Source of the DNA: Polyangiaceae bacterium
GTDB taxonomy: Bacteria; Myxococcota_A; Polyangia; Polyangiales; Polyangiaceae
Length of the DNA stretch: 52,489 nucleotides
Assembly: GCA_029266615.1 (NCBI GenBank)
Contig: JAQSWN010000012.1
Span: 1-52,489, forward strand
Direction: 5' to 3'
Below the pieces are notes generated by a model. It was not told the DNA's origin. It searched no databases and saw nothing but the letters and a program-made list of their open reading frames with translations. Of the stretch, positions 33,773-41,486 are shown piece after piece. Both the position numbers and the translations under genes were made by a program. Numbering within the stretch: position 1 is the first letter of the stretch; every line of letters starts with the position of its first letter.

Positions 33773-34861
33773 ATGAGCTCGGACATTCTCCTCTTGGCGC
33801 TCGACGTTGACGGCGTGCTCACCGACGGCTCGGTGACCATCACTCCTTCTGGTGAAGAATCCAAGGGCATCGCGTTTCGCGACCTGGACGCCCTGGCGCG
33901 CGCGCGCCGCGCTGGCTTACGCATCGCGCTCGTCACCGGTGAGGAAGGACCGCTCGTCATGGCCATCGCGGCCAAAGCCGGCGCGGAGTTCGTTCTCCCC
34001 GCAGCGAAGGACAAAGCGGCGGCGCTCGAGGCGCTGTCGGCCAGCGCCGCCGTCCCGCTCTCTCGGGTGTGCTTCGTGGGCGACGCCGATCGCGATGCGT
34101 TGGCGTTCCCCATGGTCGGCATTTCGCTCTGCCCTGCGGACGGCTCGCGTGCTGCGCGTCGCACCGCGAGCCGTGTCCTCAGCGCCAAGGGCGGGGCAGG
34201 GGCGGTCGAGGAAGCGGTCGAGTTCTTGCTCGCTGATTCGGACGAGGGCGACCTCCGCCCCGGCTTCGAGAACACCTTGCGCCGCATCGCCGAAGACAGC
34301 TTGCGCGCCCACGAAAAGCTCCTCGTCGAGTCGATGCCGGCGCTCGCGGAGATCGCCTCCGTCATTGCGCGCGCGCTCAAGGCTGGGCGTCGCATCTACT
34401 TCTGCGGCAACGGCGGAAGCGCCGCGGACGCGCAGCACGTCGCGGCGGAGCTGGTCGGTCGTTTCGCGCTCGAGCGCGAGCCCTTCCCGGCGCTAGCTCT
34501 CACCACCGACACCTCCATTTTGACCGCGGTCGGCAACGACTGGGACTTCAAGGAGATCTTCTCGCGGCAGGTGCGCGCTCACGCGCGCCCGGGCGACGTG
34601 GTCGTCGGCATCAGCACGAGCGGCAAGAGCGCAAACATCGTCCGCGCGCTGGAAGTGGCTCGTGAGTGCGGTGCCTTCACGCTCGCCTTCACGGGGCGTA
34701 ACGGTAACGCAGTCGCCAAAGCCGCAGACCTCTCCTTCAAGGCCCCCGACGCCGCGACCCCGCGCGTCCAGGAGCTTCATTTGCTGGCGTGGCACGGCAT
34801 CTGCGAGGTCGTCGAGGCCGCGATGGTGTCGCGCAGCGAGTTGGAAAAGACCGGTACCTAA
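33773..34861 (+). CDS. Fused KdsC-like HAD phosphatase and GmhA-like SIS isomerase
   Basis: The 362-residue protein has two domains. Residues 1-165 form a KdsC-type HAD phosphatase: LALDVDGVLTDGSVT with D11 and D13, VTGEEGPL, AKDKAAALEAL and FVGDADRDALAF. Residues about 180-362 form a SIS isomerase of the GmhA type: YFCGNGGSAADAQHVAAELVG, LTAVGNDWDF, VVGISTSGKSANIV and RVQELHLLAWHGICE. GGAAGGA at 33751-33757 supports ATG 33773, four bases after the SDR stop. Isomerase and phosphatase are steps before and after PEP condensation in KDO-like pathways. The fused order HAD then SIS is uncommon. Confidence 0.85.
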   Translation: MSSDILLLALDVDGVLTDGSVTITPSGEESKGIAFRDLDALARARRAGLRIALVTGEEGPLVMAIAAKAGAEFVLPAAKDKAAALEALSASAAVPLSRVCFVGDADRDALAFPMVGISLCPADGSRAARRTASRVLSAKGGAGAVEEAVEFLLADSDEGDLRPGFENTLRRIAEDSLRAHEKLLVESMPALAEIASVIARALKAGRRIYFCGNGGSAADAQHVAAELVGRFALEREPFPALALTTDTSILTAVGNDWDFKEIFSRQVRAHARPGDVVVGISTSGKSANIVRALEVARECGAFTLAFTGRNGNAVAKAADLSFKAPDAATPRVQELHLLAWHGICEVVEAAMVSRSELEKTGT

Positions 34862-34923
34862 CCGCGCTGCGCGTGGCGCTTTGTCGCGCTTGACCGGCAC
34901 TGGTTCCACATTACGCTCGGCGC

Positions 34924-35670
34924 ATGTTTGGTCGGCGGAGAGGGCTCGTGGCGGGGCTGGTGTGGTGCGCGTTCGTTGCATGCGGCGGTAAGTCCAACCA
35001 GGACCCGACGGAGCCGTTGCTGCCGGTCGGTGACGCTGGGCGCCCGAGCGCTGGCACGGCTGCGCAGGGCGGCAGCGGAGCCCAACCTGGCGTCGGCGGC
35101 ACGGGCATGACTGCGGCAGGGGGCGTACTAGGGGTGGTCGCCGGCACGGGACCTTCCCTAGGCGGCGTGGGCGGAAGTGACGAAGCCGCCGGAGCCGGTG
35201 GCATGGGGGGCGACTTCGTCGTCGGTCCCGGCGACGTCAACGCGGACGGCTGCGTCGATCTGCGCGACTGGGTCATCTTCGAGCGAGACTTCGGCTGCGC
35301 GCTCGTAAATTGCGGCGACCCGCGCGCAGACCTGCAGCCCGACGGCTGGCTGGACGTGCTGGACGAATTGATCCTCTTCCAACATTGGTACGAGGGAGAG
35401 AGCTGCCGCCCACGCTGCGAGCCGACCGCAGACGGGGGCGGCGGCGCGGGTGGAGGCTCCGGCGCCGGCGGGGAACCGTCGACGGACTTGAACGAGGACG
35501 GCTGCGTCGACTGGGACGACCTCGAGCTGTTGGCCGAAAGCTACGGCTGCGGGCCCGGCTGCGCGGCTCCGGGAACGGACGTGGTTCCAGATGGCTGCGT
35601 CGACGACGACGACGCTACGGTAGTCGCGGCGGACCTCAGTGGCGATGCCGCCTGCGTGCCGCCGCCGTAG
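34924..35670 (+). CDS. Lipoprotein with two dockerin-like calcium-binding modules
   Basis: The 248-residue protein has lipobox FVAC (acylated C20) and a Gly/Ala-rich linker to about residue 95. Four EF-hand-like loops occur in two pairs: GDVNADGCVDLRD (about 102) with ADLQPDGWLDVLD (about 135), and TDLNEDGCVDWDD (about 187) with TDVVPDGCVDDDD (about 218). Paired DxNxDGxVxxxD loops followed by hydrophobic helices are the pattern of type I dockerins. Extra cysteines may add disulfides. Dockerins bind cohesins, but no cohesin partner is visible here. Function unknown. Confidence 0.78.
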   Translation: MFGRRRGLVAGLVWCAFVACGGKSNQDPTEPLLPVGDAGRPSAGTAAQGGSGAQPGVGGTGMTAAGGVLGVVAGTGPSLGGVGGSDEAAGAGGMGGDFVVGPGDVNADGCVDLRDWVIFERDFGCALVNCGDPRADLQPDGWLDVLDELILFQHWYEGESCRPRCEPTADGGGGAGGGSGAGGEPSTDLNEDGCVDWDDLELLAESYGCGPGCAAPGTDVVPDGCVDDDDATVVAADLSGDAACVPPP

Positions 35671-35723
35671 CTCGGGACGGGATGCTGCCATCGGCCATGC
35701 GCCCGCATCCCTACAAAACACGA

Positions 35724-35751
35724 AAGGCGCCCGGCTTTCGCCGGACGCCTT
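35724..35751. terminator. Bidirectional terminator-like hairpin between convergent genes
   Basis: AAGGCG and CCGGC (35724-35735) pair with GCCGG and CGCCTT (35740-35751) with one internal mismatch and a TTTC loop. It lies between the convergent dockerin-like and RTX lipoprotein genes. Confidence 0.65.
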
Positions 35752-35784
35752 CGCGTCTCCATGCACCGTAACTAGTAGCTCAGA

Positions 35785-37767
35785 TCAGAGGTCGCAGTTG
35801 GCGGCCACCAACGTCGTGTCGGCCGCGTCGGACACGCAGATGTCGCCGTCGGCCACGTTGCCGCCGGTCAGGCTGTCGCCGTTGACCGCGTCGTCGCCCG
35901 CGCCGCCGTCGACGGAGTCGTCGCCCGCGTCGCCGTAGAGGAAGTCGTCGCCCGCGTCGCCGAAGATCGAGTCGGCGCCCAGACCACCCTTGATGGTGTC
36001 GCCGCCCGCGCCGCCTTCGAGCATGTCGTCACCGGTGCTGCCGGTGATGGTGTCGTCGTCGCCGCCGCCGATGATGTGGGTGACGTTGACGATCTTGTCC
36101 GCTTCCAAGGCCTCGCCGTCGCTGTCCGTGCAGTTCGCCGTCACGAGCGCCGTGTTACCGGTCAGCTTGTTCGGGTCCATGCAGAGGGTGACGATGACGG
36201 AGGCGGTGCGCTCCGAGTAAGTGACCGTGTCGACGCCCGTGCCGCCGTTCATCACGTCGCCGCCGGTGCCCTTTTGCTCCGCCGTGGTGAATAGGGGGTC
36301 TACGGCGCCGTCGTCGAAGGTGTCGTTGCCGGCTTCGCCGTTCAGGATGTCATTGCCGGAGTTGCCGATGAGGGTGTCGTCGCCGCCGCCGCCGTTGAGG
36401 GTGTCGACGCCGGGGCCGCCGTGCAGCTCATCGTTCGCGGAAGAGCCGGTGATGGTGTCGCCGTTGGTGCCGCCGATGACGACTTCGATGTCGCTCTTGA
36501 CGTTGTCCTTCTCGTTCGTCTCGCCGTCCAGCGCGCCGTTGTCCAGCGTGATGGTCAGGGTCGCCGTTCGTAGCTGGTAGTCGGCCGTGTCCGTGCCGGG
36601 GCCGCCCGTGAGCGAGTCCATGCAGTCGGCGGTCGCCGTCATCTTGAAGGTGTCGTTGCCGGCTTCGCCGTCGAGCGTGTCGACGTCTACGGTGGCGCTG
36701 CACGCGCCCGCGACGCCGCCCCAGATGATGTCGTCGCCCGCGCCGCCCTTGATGTCGTTCGAGAGCGCGTTGCCCGACAACGTGTCGTTACCGGTGCCGC
36801 CAATCAGGCTCTCGATGTCCGCCGCGACCGTGTCGCTCTCGGTGGCCTGCCCGCTACCGGCGACGCCGTCCATCGTGACGGTCAGGTTCGCGGTGCGGCC
36901 TGAGTAGTCCATCTTGTCGATGCCGCCACCGCCGACGTACGAGTCGTTGCCGTCCGCGGTTGCACCGACGCTGGTCTTGAACAGGTCGTTGCCCTCACCG
37001 CCGCTCAGGGTGTCGACGCCGTCGCCGCCGGTCAGGGTGTCGTCGCCGTCGCCACCGTTGACGACGATGTTCGCGCTCAGCGCCGTGAGCGCCGATACGG
37101 TCGTGCCGGTGATGAGGTGGGTGCCGGCGATGGCGCCGCCGCGGCCGCTGAAGATGTCGGCGCCGCCGCTGAGTGAGACCGCCATGGTGTCCGCCGCAAC
37201 GACGCGAATGTCGGCGACCGCGTCACCGCTGATCTCGAAATAGCTGTCGGCGCCCGATTTGCCGGCCGTGTACTTGTCCGCGCCGGACGTTCCCCGGAGC
37301 GAGAACGAGTCCGTGCCAGTGCCCAGGTTGACGACGATGCCGCCGGCCGTAGAGAGCACGCTCGGGCCGAACGAGCCCGACAAGCTGTCGACGACGACCT
37401 TCTCGTTGGCGGCGGTGCCGGTGATGGTGATCTGCTTCACCATGGTCGGGGTCAGCTTGGCGCCGCCCGCCGCTGTCGGCTTGACGCAGGCGTAGCCGTT
37501 GACCGTAATGAAGCCGCCGACGACGCCGATGACGACGTTCGGGGTAGACATCGTGATGGCGAGCGCAGACGTCGTGGCGTTGTAGCCAGATGAAGCGGCA
37601 GTCGAACAGGTCGCGACCGCGACGCCGAGCTCGGCGGCGGACTCGGTCACCTCTTCGAGCTGGGGCTCGCTCACTTCACTCGAGCAGCCGGACAGCACCG
37701 TAGCGGGCAAGACCGACGTGAGGGTGATGACGAGACCTTTCAAAAAGCCATTCTTGGTTCTGATCAT
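35785..37767 (-). CDS. RTX-repeat calcium-binding lipoprotein
   Basis: The 660-residue protein starts at ATG 37767, backed by GAAGGAGC upstream; an in-frame start 15 codons earlier precedes the natural signal peptide. Lipobox VLSGC gives acylated C28. From about residue 235 to 640 it has many nonapeptide RTX repeats (GGDGDDTLT, GGEGNDLFK, GGAGDDIIW and so on) that fold into calcium-bound beta-rolls, interrupted by DYSGRTANLTV-like segments. RTX proteins normally leave the cell through type I secretion with an uncleaved C-terminal signal; here a lipoprotein signal is used instead. The DNA is strongly repetitive throughout. Role unknown; probably surface-exposed. Confidence 0.82.
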   Translation of the reverse strand: MIRTKNGFLKGLVITLTSVLPATVLSGCSSEVSEPQLEEVTESAAELGVAVATCSTAASSGYNATTSALAITMSTPNVVIGVVGGFITVNGYACVKPTAAGGAKLTPTMVKQITITGTAANEKVVVDSLSGSFGPSVLSTAGGIVVNLGTGTDSFSLRGTSGADKYTAGKSGADSYFEISGDAVADIRVVAADTMAVSLSGGADIFSGRGGAIAGTHLITGTTVSALTALSANIVVNGGDGDDTLTGGDGVDTLSGGEGNDLFKTSVGATADGNDSYVGGGGIDKMDYSGRTANLTVTMDGVAGSGQATESDTVAADIESLIGGTGNDTLSGNALSNDIKGGAGDDIIWGGVAGACSATVDVDTLDGEAGNDTFKMTATADCMDSLTGGPGTDTADYQLRTATLTITLDNGALDGETNEKDNVKSDIEVVIGGTNGDTITGSSANDELHGGPGVDTLNGGGGDDTLIGNSGNDILNGEAGNDTFDDGAVDPLFTTAEQKGTGGDVMNGGTGVDTVTYSERTASVIVTLCMDPNKLTGNTALVTANCTDSDGEALEADKIVNVTHIIGGGDDDTITGSTGDDMLEGGAGGDTIKGGLGADSIFGDAGDDFLYGDAGDDSVDGGAGDDAVNGDSLTGGNVADGDICVSDAADTTLVAANCDL

Positions 37768-38202
37768 GGTAGTTTTCTGCTCCTTCAAGGGCGTGCACAT
37801 GCGGTTGGGCATGACCTTGGCGGAGGCCTCGGTCTGCTTGCCGGGCGGGCTTCCTATCCGCCCCGGCCAACACTCTCGTGTTGCGAGGTGAAGGAACGAC
37901 GAACCGCTATTCCCCTTGAGCTAATTTTTTGCGAAATAGCTCGAGAAATTTGTGCGTTTGTTGCCCTTAAATCGAGCGCGGCGAGGACGTTGCTAGTGAG
38001 TTGACTGAGGGTGCGATTCGCCATTTGTGAGGTCGAGATAGGGGACGGGCTGCGTATGCGATGAGAAGCGAGGCACGGCGCGCTGACGATGAACTGGCGT
38101 CGAATGGGCTCGGTTTGCGAGCCGGAGAGCGCGCTCCACCCGGACTAAACATCTGCGGACGAGCGCCGTATCGACCGTCGCGAAATGGGAAAGGACGCTG
38201 GG
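37768..38202. other. 435-bp divergent control region between two RTX lipoprotein genes
   Basis: The half near the minus-strand gene holds two hairpins, CCGGGCGG/CCGCCCCGG (37841-37866) and AACAC/GTGTT (37869-37882), which would lie in its leader RNA. An A/T-rich stretch at 37911-37980 contains the inverted repeat GAGCTA/TAGCTC (37918-37942) and probably promoter elements for one or both genes. No known riboswitch class was recognised. Confidence 0.5.
37918..37942. repeat. Inverted repeat in the divergent RTX promoter region
   Basis: GAGCTA (37918-37923) is mirrored by TAGCTC (37937-37942), and pairing continues with TTT/AAA after a bulged A. It lies in the most A/T-rich part of the spacer and could be an operator or a transcription-blocking hairpin. 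Confidence 0.4.
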
Positions 38203-39639
38203 ATGCAAACCAAGCTCGGGATCGCGTGCTGGATCGGTTGTCTGATGATGTCGTCCTCCGCGTTAATCGTGGTCGGCTGTGGTGACAGCGCCAAGCAACC
38301 GAACGGCGACGCCGGTGTCGGCGGCGGCGCGGCTGGAGGCGTCGACACAGCAAACGAAGGAGGCGACGCCCCGAACGTCAACGGCGGGGCCGGTCCTGCC
38401 GTCGGTGGCAGCTCCAACACGGGCGCGCGGCCCAGCGTGGATCCGGGCGGCCCCGATGACCCGAACCAACCGAGCCAACCTGGCGCTGGCGGCGCGGATG
38501 TGGATGGTGGCGGCACCGACTCTCCCGACTTCGACGGGGTGGATCTGGAAGGGGTGTCCGAGAGCGCGCCGAGCGGTTGCGTGGGCGGTTTCGATGCCGC
38601 ACTCGGCTCGCTCACCCTCGAGATCGGCGGAGACGCACCCGTAGTTCGCGTGGCGGTGCACGCCGGCGTCGTCCAGGCCAACGGCGTAGACTGCGACTCC
38701 GAAGGCGGCGAGCCGGCGCTGGCGGAGGCGGTGACGAGTCTCGAAATCACGGGCAGTAGCGCAGACGACACCTTGTACTTGGACCTTTCTGACGCGGCGT
38801 TCACCGGCGCCTTCGCGGCGGAGGGGCGGATTTCGATCGCGCTCGGCGCGGGCGCGGACACGGTCGCGGTGCTGGGGACGCTGGGTGCGGACTCGTTCCA
38901 GCTCGGCAGCGACGGCGACGCGCTAAAGCTAGACGTGGACGGCGACGATCGCGCCGACGTCTCCGTCGAGGGCACGCCTGCGATCGTTCTCAGCATGGGC
39001 GGAGAGCAAGACAGCGTCCGCGCAGACGGCGTGGCGCTCGGCGTCGCGCCGGTGTCTTTGCCACTCGTCGTGTACGGCGGCGGCAACCGCGACAGTCTCA
39101 TTGGCGGCGCGGCCGGCGACACGCTGTTCGGCGGTCTCGGTAACGACTGGTTCGATGCGGGAACGGAGCCAGCCGGCGGCGACACGTTCGACGGCGGCGA
39201 GGGGACCGACACGATCGACTTCAGCGCGCGCATGGCGCCGCTCACGCTCACGCTCGGCGCCGGCAAGGACGACGGCGAAGCGGGAGAGGACGCCGACGTG
39301 AAGGACAGCATCGAAAACGTGTTCGGGGGTCAGGCCGCGAACGACATCACGGGCGGGGACGCCTCCAACCACATCTGGGGCGGCCCGGCGGACGACGTCC
39401 TCGCGGGAGGCGCTGGCGACGACACCCTCAGCGGCGGGGCCGGCCACGACGAGCTCTCAGGCGGCGCTGGTTACGACTACCTCTACGGAGAGGAGGGCGA
39501 CGACGACATCCAGGGCGGCAGCGAGGACGATCTGTTGGACGGATTCGAGGGCACCGATACCTTGAACGGCGGGCCTGGGGACGGGGATATTTGCGTGCTC
39601 ACCGACAAAGCCGACAAGGCGACCGCTTGCGAGCTCTGA
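38203..39639 (+). CDS. RTX-repeat calcium-binding lipoprotein (second copy, divergent)
   Basis: The 478-residue protein starts at ATG 38203, with GGAAAGGA at 38188-38195; ATG 38185 lacks a ribosome site. Lipobox IVVGC gives acylated C26. A Gly/Asp/Pro-rich linker runs to about 115. A beta-rich domain (LTLEIGGDAPVVRVAV) follows, then RTX repeats from about residue 290 (GGAAGDTLF, GGAGDDTLS, GGAGHDELS, GEEGDDDIQ). The end DGDICVLTDKADKATACEL closely resembles DGDICVSDAADTTLVAANCDL, the C-terminus of the divergent RTX gene at 35785, so the two are paralogues. Confidence 0.8.
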   Translation: MQTKLGIACWIGCLMMSSSALIVVGCGDSAKQPNGDAGVGGGAAGGVDTANEGGDAPNVNGGAGPAVGGSSNTGARPSVDPGGPDDPNQPSQPGAGGADVDGGGTDSPDFDGVDLEGVSESAPSGCVGGFDAALGSLTLEIGGDAPVVRVAVHAGVVQANGVDCDSEGGEPALAEAVTSLEITGSSADDTLYLDLSDAAFTGAFAAEGRISIALGAGADTVAVLGTLGADSFQLGSDGDALKLDVDGDDRADVSVEGTPAIVLSMGGEQDSVRADGVALGVAPVSLPLVVYGGGNRDSLIGGAAGDTLFGGLGNDWFDAGTEPAGGDTFDGGEGTDTIDFSARMAPLTLTLGAGKDDGEAGEDADVKDSIENVFGGQAANDITGGDASNHIWGGPADDVLAGGAGDDTLSGGAGHDELSGGAGYDYLYGEEGDDDIQGGSEDDLLDGFEGTDTLNGGPGDGDICVLTDKADKATACEL

Positions 39640-39665
39640 TTCGCGGGTGGAACGGCCTGGTGCGG

Positions 39666-39698
39666 AGCGCCGGATCTCGAACTATATTCCCCGGCGCT
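39666..39698. promoter_or_regulatory. Palindrome upstream of the Rrf2 regulator gene (candidate operator)
   Basis: AGCGCCGG (39666-39673) and CCGGCGCT (39691-39698) are perfect inverted arms around 17 nt containing the -10-like TATATT (39683-39688). It ends 8 bp before the regulator ATG. This fits autorepression; it could also be a terminator of the RTX gene. Confidence 0.45.
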
Positions 39699-39706
39699 TG
39701 ATCACG

Positions 39707-40153
39707 ATGAAGGCCAAGTACGCCTTGAAGGCGCTGGCGCTGCTCGCCACCGGCCCCGTGGGCGAGCCCATGCTCATAGCCGAAATCGCCGAGCGCGAGG
39801 AGATCCCCAAGAAGTTCTTGGAGGCGATCTTGGCAGAGCTCAAGCAGCACGGCTTCGTTCGCAGCCGCAAGGGTCGTGGAGGCGGCTACCTCCTTGCCCG
39901 CAGCCCGGATACGATCACGCTCGCCGCTATCGTCCGCGTCATCGACGGGCCGATGGCGCCGGTGCCGTGCTTGAGTCGTACGGCCTACCGACGCTGCGAG
40001 GGGTGCAAGGACGAAGCGACGTGCGGGGTGCGGCTGGCGCTGCGCGAGGCCCACGCGGCGAGCGTGGCCGTGCTCGAGGGCACGACGCTCGCGGACATGG
40101 TGATGCGTCAGCAGACCGCGACTTCGCCAGCCACGCTCCGCTACAGCATCTAG
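39707..40153 (+). CDS. Rrf2-family transcriptional regulator with four cysteines
   Basis: The 148-residue protein begins MKAKYALKALALLA, the usual Rrf2 opening (most have KxxYALRALxxLA), with a winged helix around IPKKFLEAILAELKQHGFVRSRKGRGGGYLLA. C88, C97, C100 and C106 could ligate an iron-sulfur cluster, as in NsrR, IscR and RsrR, so redox or nitric-oxide sensing is possible. ATG 39707 is preferred to an in-frame start 20 codons upstream because it gives the canonical N-terminus. Target genes unknown; neighbours do not include Fe-S assembly genes. Confidence 0.85.
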   Translation: MKAKYALKALALLATGPVGEPMLIAEIAEREEIPKKFLEAILAELKQHGFVRSRKGRGGGYLLARSPDTITLAAIVRVIDGPMAPVPCLSRTAYRRCEGCKDEATCGVRLALREAHAASVAVLEGTTLADMVMRQQTATSPATLRYSI

Positions 40154-40154
40154 A

Positions 40155-41486
40155 CTAGTCTAGCTGGGGAACGCTGGCGGCTTCGAACAGCTCGCGTGCG
40201 CTGCTGTCTTCCGGCGCAAGTGCTTGGGCGTGCCGTGCTTCCAAGGCGGCGTCATGACGGCGCCCATCCGCGAGCAGGAGCCAGCCGAGCGTGACGTGGA
40301 ACTCCGGCCCGAACTCGTCGCCGTAGGCGCGCGCTCGGTCGAATGCGCAAATCGCGTAGTGGTATTCGCCCCGCGCCGCGGCGGCTCGCCCGAGCGCGGT
40401 GACGATGCCCACGTCGTCCGGCGCGAGGTTCACGGCGGCGCGCCAGGCGCTGAAGGCTTCGGGATGCTCGAGGCGCTCTCCAACTACGGCTAGCGTCGCC
40501 GCGGCGAGCGCGGAGGCGGGTTGCGCGCGTACCGCGTCCATGGCGAGACGAAGCGCGTCGTCACCTTGACCCACGCTGAGCGCGATGCGGGAGAGGCCGG
40601 TCAGAGCGCGCGCGTCGTTCGGAGCCAGGTCGCGGGCCTGGAAGTAGGCGCGCGCCGCGATGTCACCGACCCCCTCGGCCATGGCCAGCTCTCCCTGCGC
40701 GAGCAAGAGCTCCAGCGCCATCGCGCTGCGTTCCGTACGCGTGCCTTCGAGCAGCGTCCGCGCATCGGCGAAGGCGCCGCGGCTGGCCAGGTCTCCCGCG
40801 CGGTCGAGCGCCGCGAGCAGGGGATCTTCGACGCGCCTCGCGATGCAGGCGATGAAGGTGCCCGCGGTGCTGAGCCAGCCGTCGACGGCAAACCCAGCGC
40901 GCGCCAGCATGGCCGCGAGCTCTTGCTGCGTGAACGCCCGACGCGCGGGCGCCACTAGTCGCTGCGCGAGCTGTGCGTGCGGCTCCGCGACGAGCAAGGT
41001 GGCATTAGGGGCCAAGCACTGGCGCACGCTGCGAAGGAACTGCTCCGGATCTGCGGCGTGACCGAGCGTGTCGGCGACGATGGCGGCCGCCATGTGCGAG
41101 ACGGGGGCGGCGTGGCACAAATCGGCTTCGATGACCTGCGCCCCGGGGGCGTACTCCCGCGCGAAGTGCGCCGCGGCTTGGTCGAGCTCGATGGCGACCA
41201 CCGCGCGACCGGCTTCCAGTAGCGCCCGAGCGCCCTCACCAGCGCCGCAGCCGGCGTCCAAAATGGGTCCGGCGACGTTCAGGTCCTCGAGAGACGTGTA
41301 GAATGGCAGCGTGCTCGGCGCGGTGCTGTTGAGCCCCGGGTAGGCGCGAGCGCGAGAGGCCGCGACCGCGACGCGCGCGCCGCTTTCGAACTCGGCCATG
41401 AACAGGCCGGTGCGGCTGTCGCCCGTGTACACCGGCCTGCCGGACCGCGCCTGAGGGGCGGTCGCGGGGATGCGATCGGTGCTCAT
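40155..41486 (-). CDS. Methyltransferase-TPR fusion next to fliS
   Basis: The 443-residue protein has two parts. Residues about 55-230 are a class I SAM methyltransferase: GPILDAGCGAGEGARALLEAG, VVAIELDQ, ADTLGHAADPEQFL and LAPNATLLVAEPH. Residues about 240-440 are tetratricopeptide repeats, for example FQARDLAPNDARALTGLSRIA, RAAVNLAPDDVGIVTALGRAA and FHVTLGWLLLADGRRHDAAL in successive helical pairs. ATG 41486 overlaps the fliS stop (ATGA), so it is made with the flagellin export chaperone. TPRs of FlmG in Caulobacter bind flagellin for glycosylation. By analogy this enzyme may methylate flagellin or its glycan. Confidence 0.78.
   Translation of the reverse strand: MSTDRIPATAPQARSGRPVYTGDSRTGLFMAEFESGARVAVAASRARAYPGLNSTAPSTLPFYTSLEDLNVAGPILDAGCGAGEGARALLEAGRAVVAIELDQAAAHFAREYAPGAQVIEADLCHAAPVSHMAAAIVADTLGHAADPEQFLRSVRQCLAPNATLLVAEPHAQLAQRLVAPARRAFTQQELAAMLARAGFAVDGWLSTAGTFIACIARRVEDPLLAALDRAGDLASRGAFADARTLLEGTRTERSAMALELLLAQGELAMAEGVGDIAARAYFQARDLAPNDARALTGLSRIALSVGQGDDALRLAMDAVRAQPASALAAATLAVVGERLEHPEAFSAWRAAVNLAPDDVGIVTALGRAAAARGEYHYAICAFDRARAYGDEFGPEFHVTLGWLLLADGRRHDAALEARHAQALAPEDSSARELFEAASVPQLD

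Noticed and set aside
35880..37060. Possible CRISPR or tandem-repeat array
   Set aside because: The repeated GTCGTCGCC-type units are degenerate codons of RTX nonapeptides, with no constant spacing or unique spacers.
35785..37500. Several long plus-strand open frames rich in Pro, Ser and Val
   Set aside because: They are complementary shadows of the RTX repeat gene; the minus-strand frame has a signal peptide and clear calcium-binding repeats.
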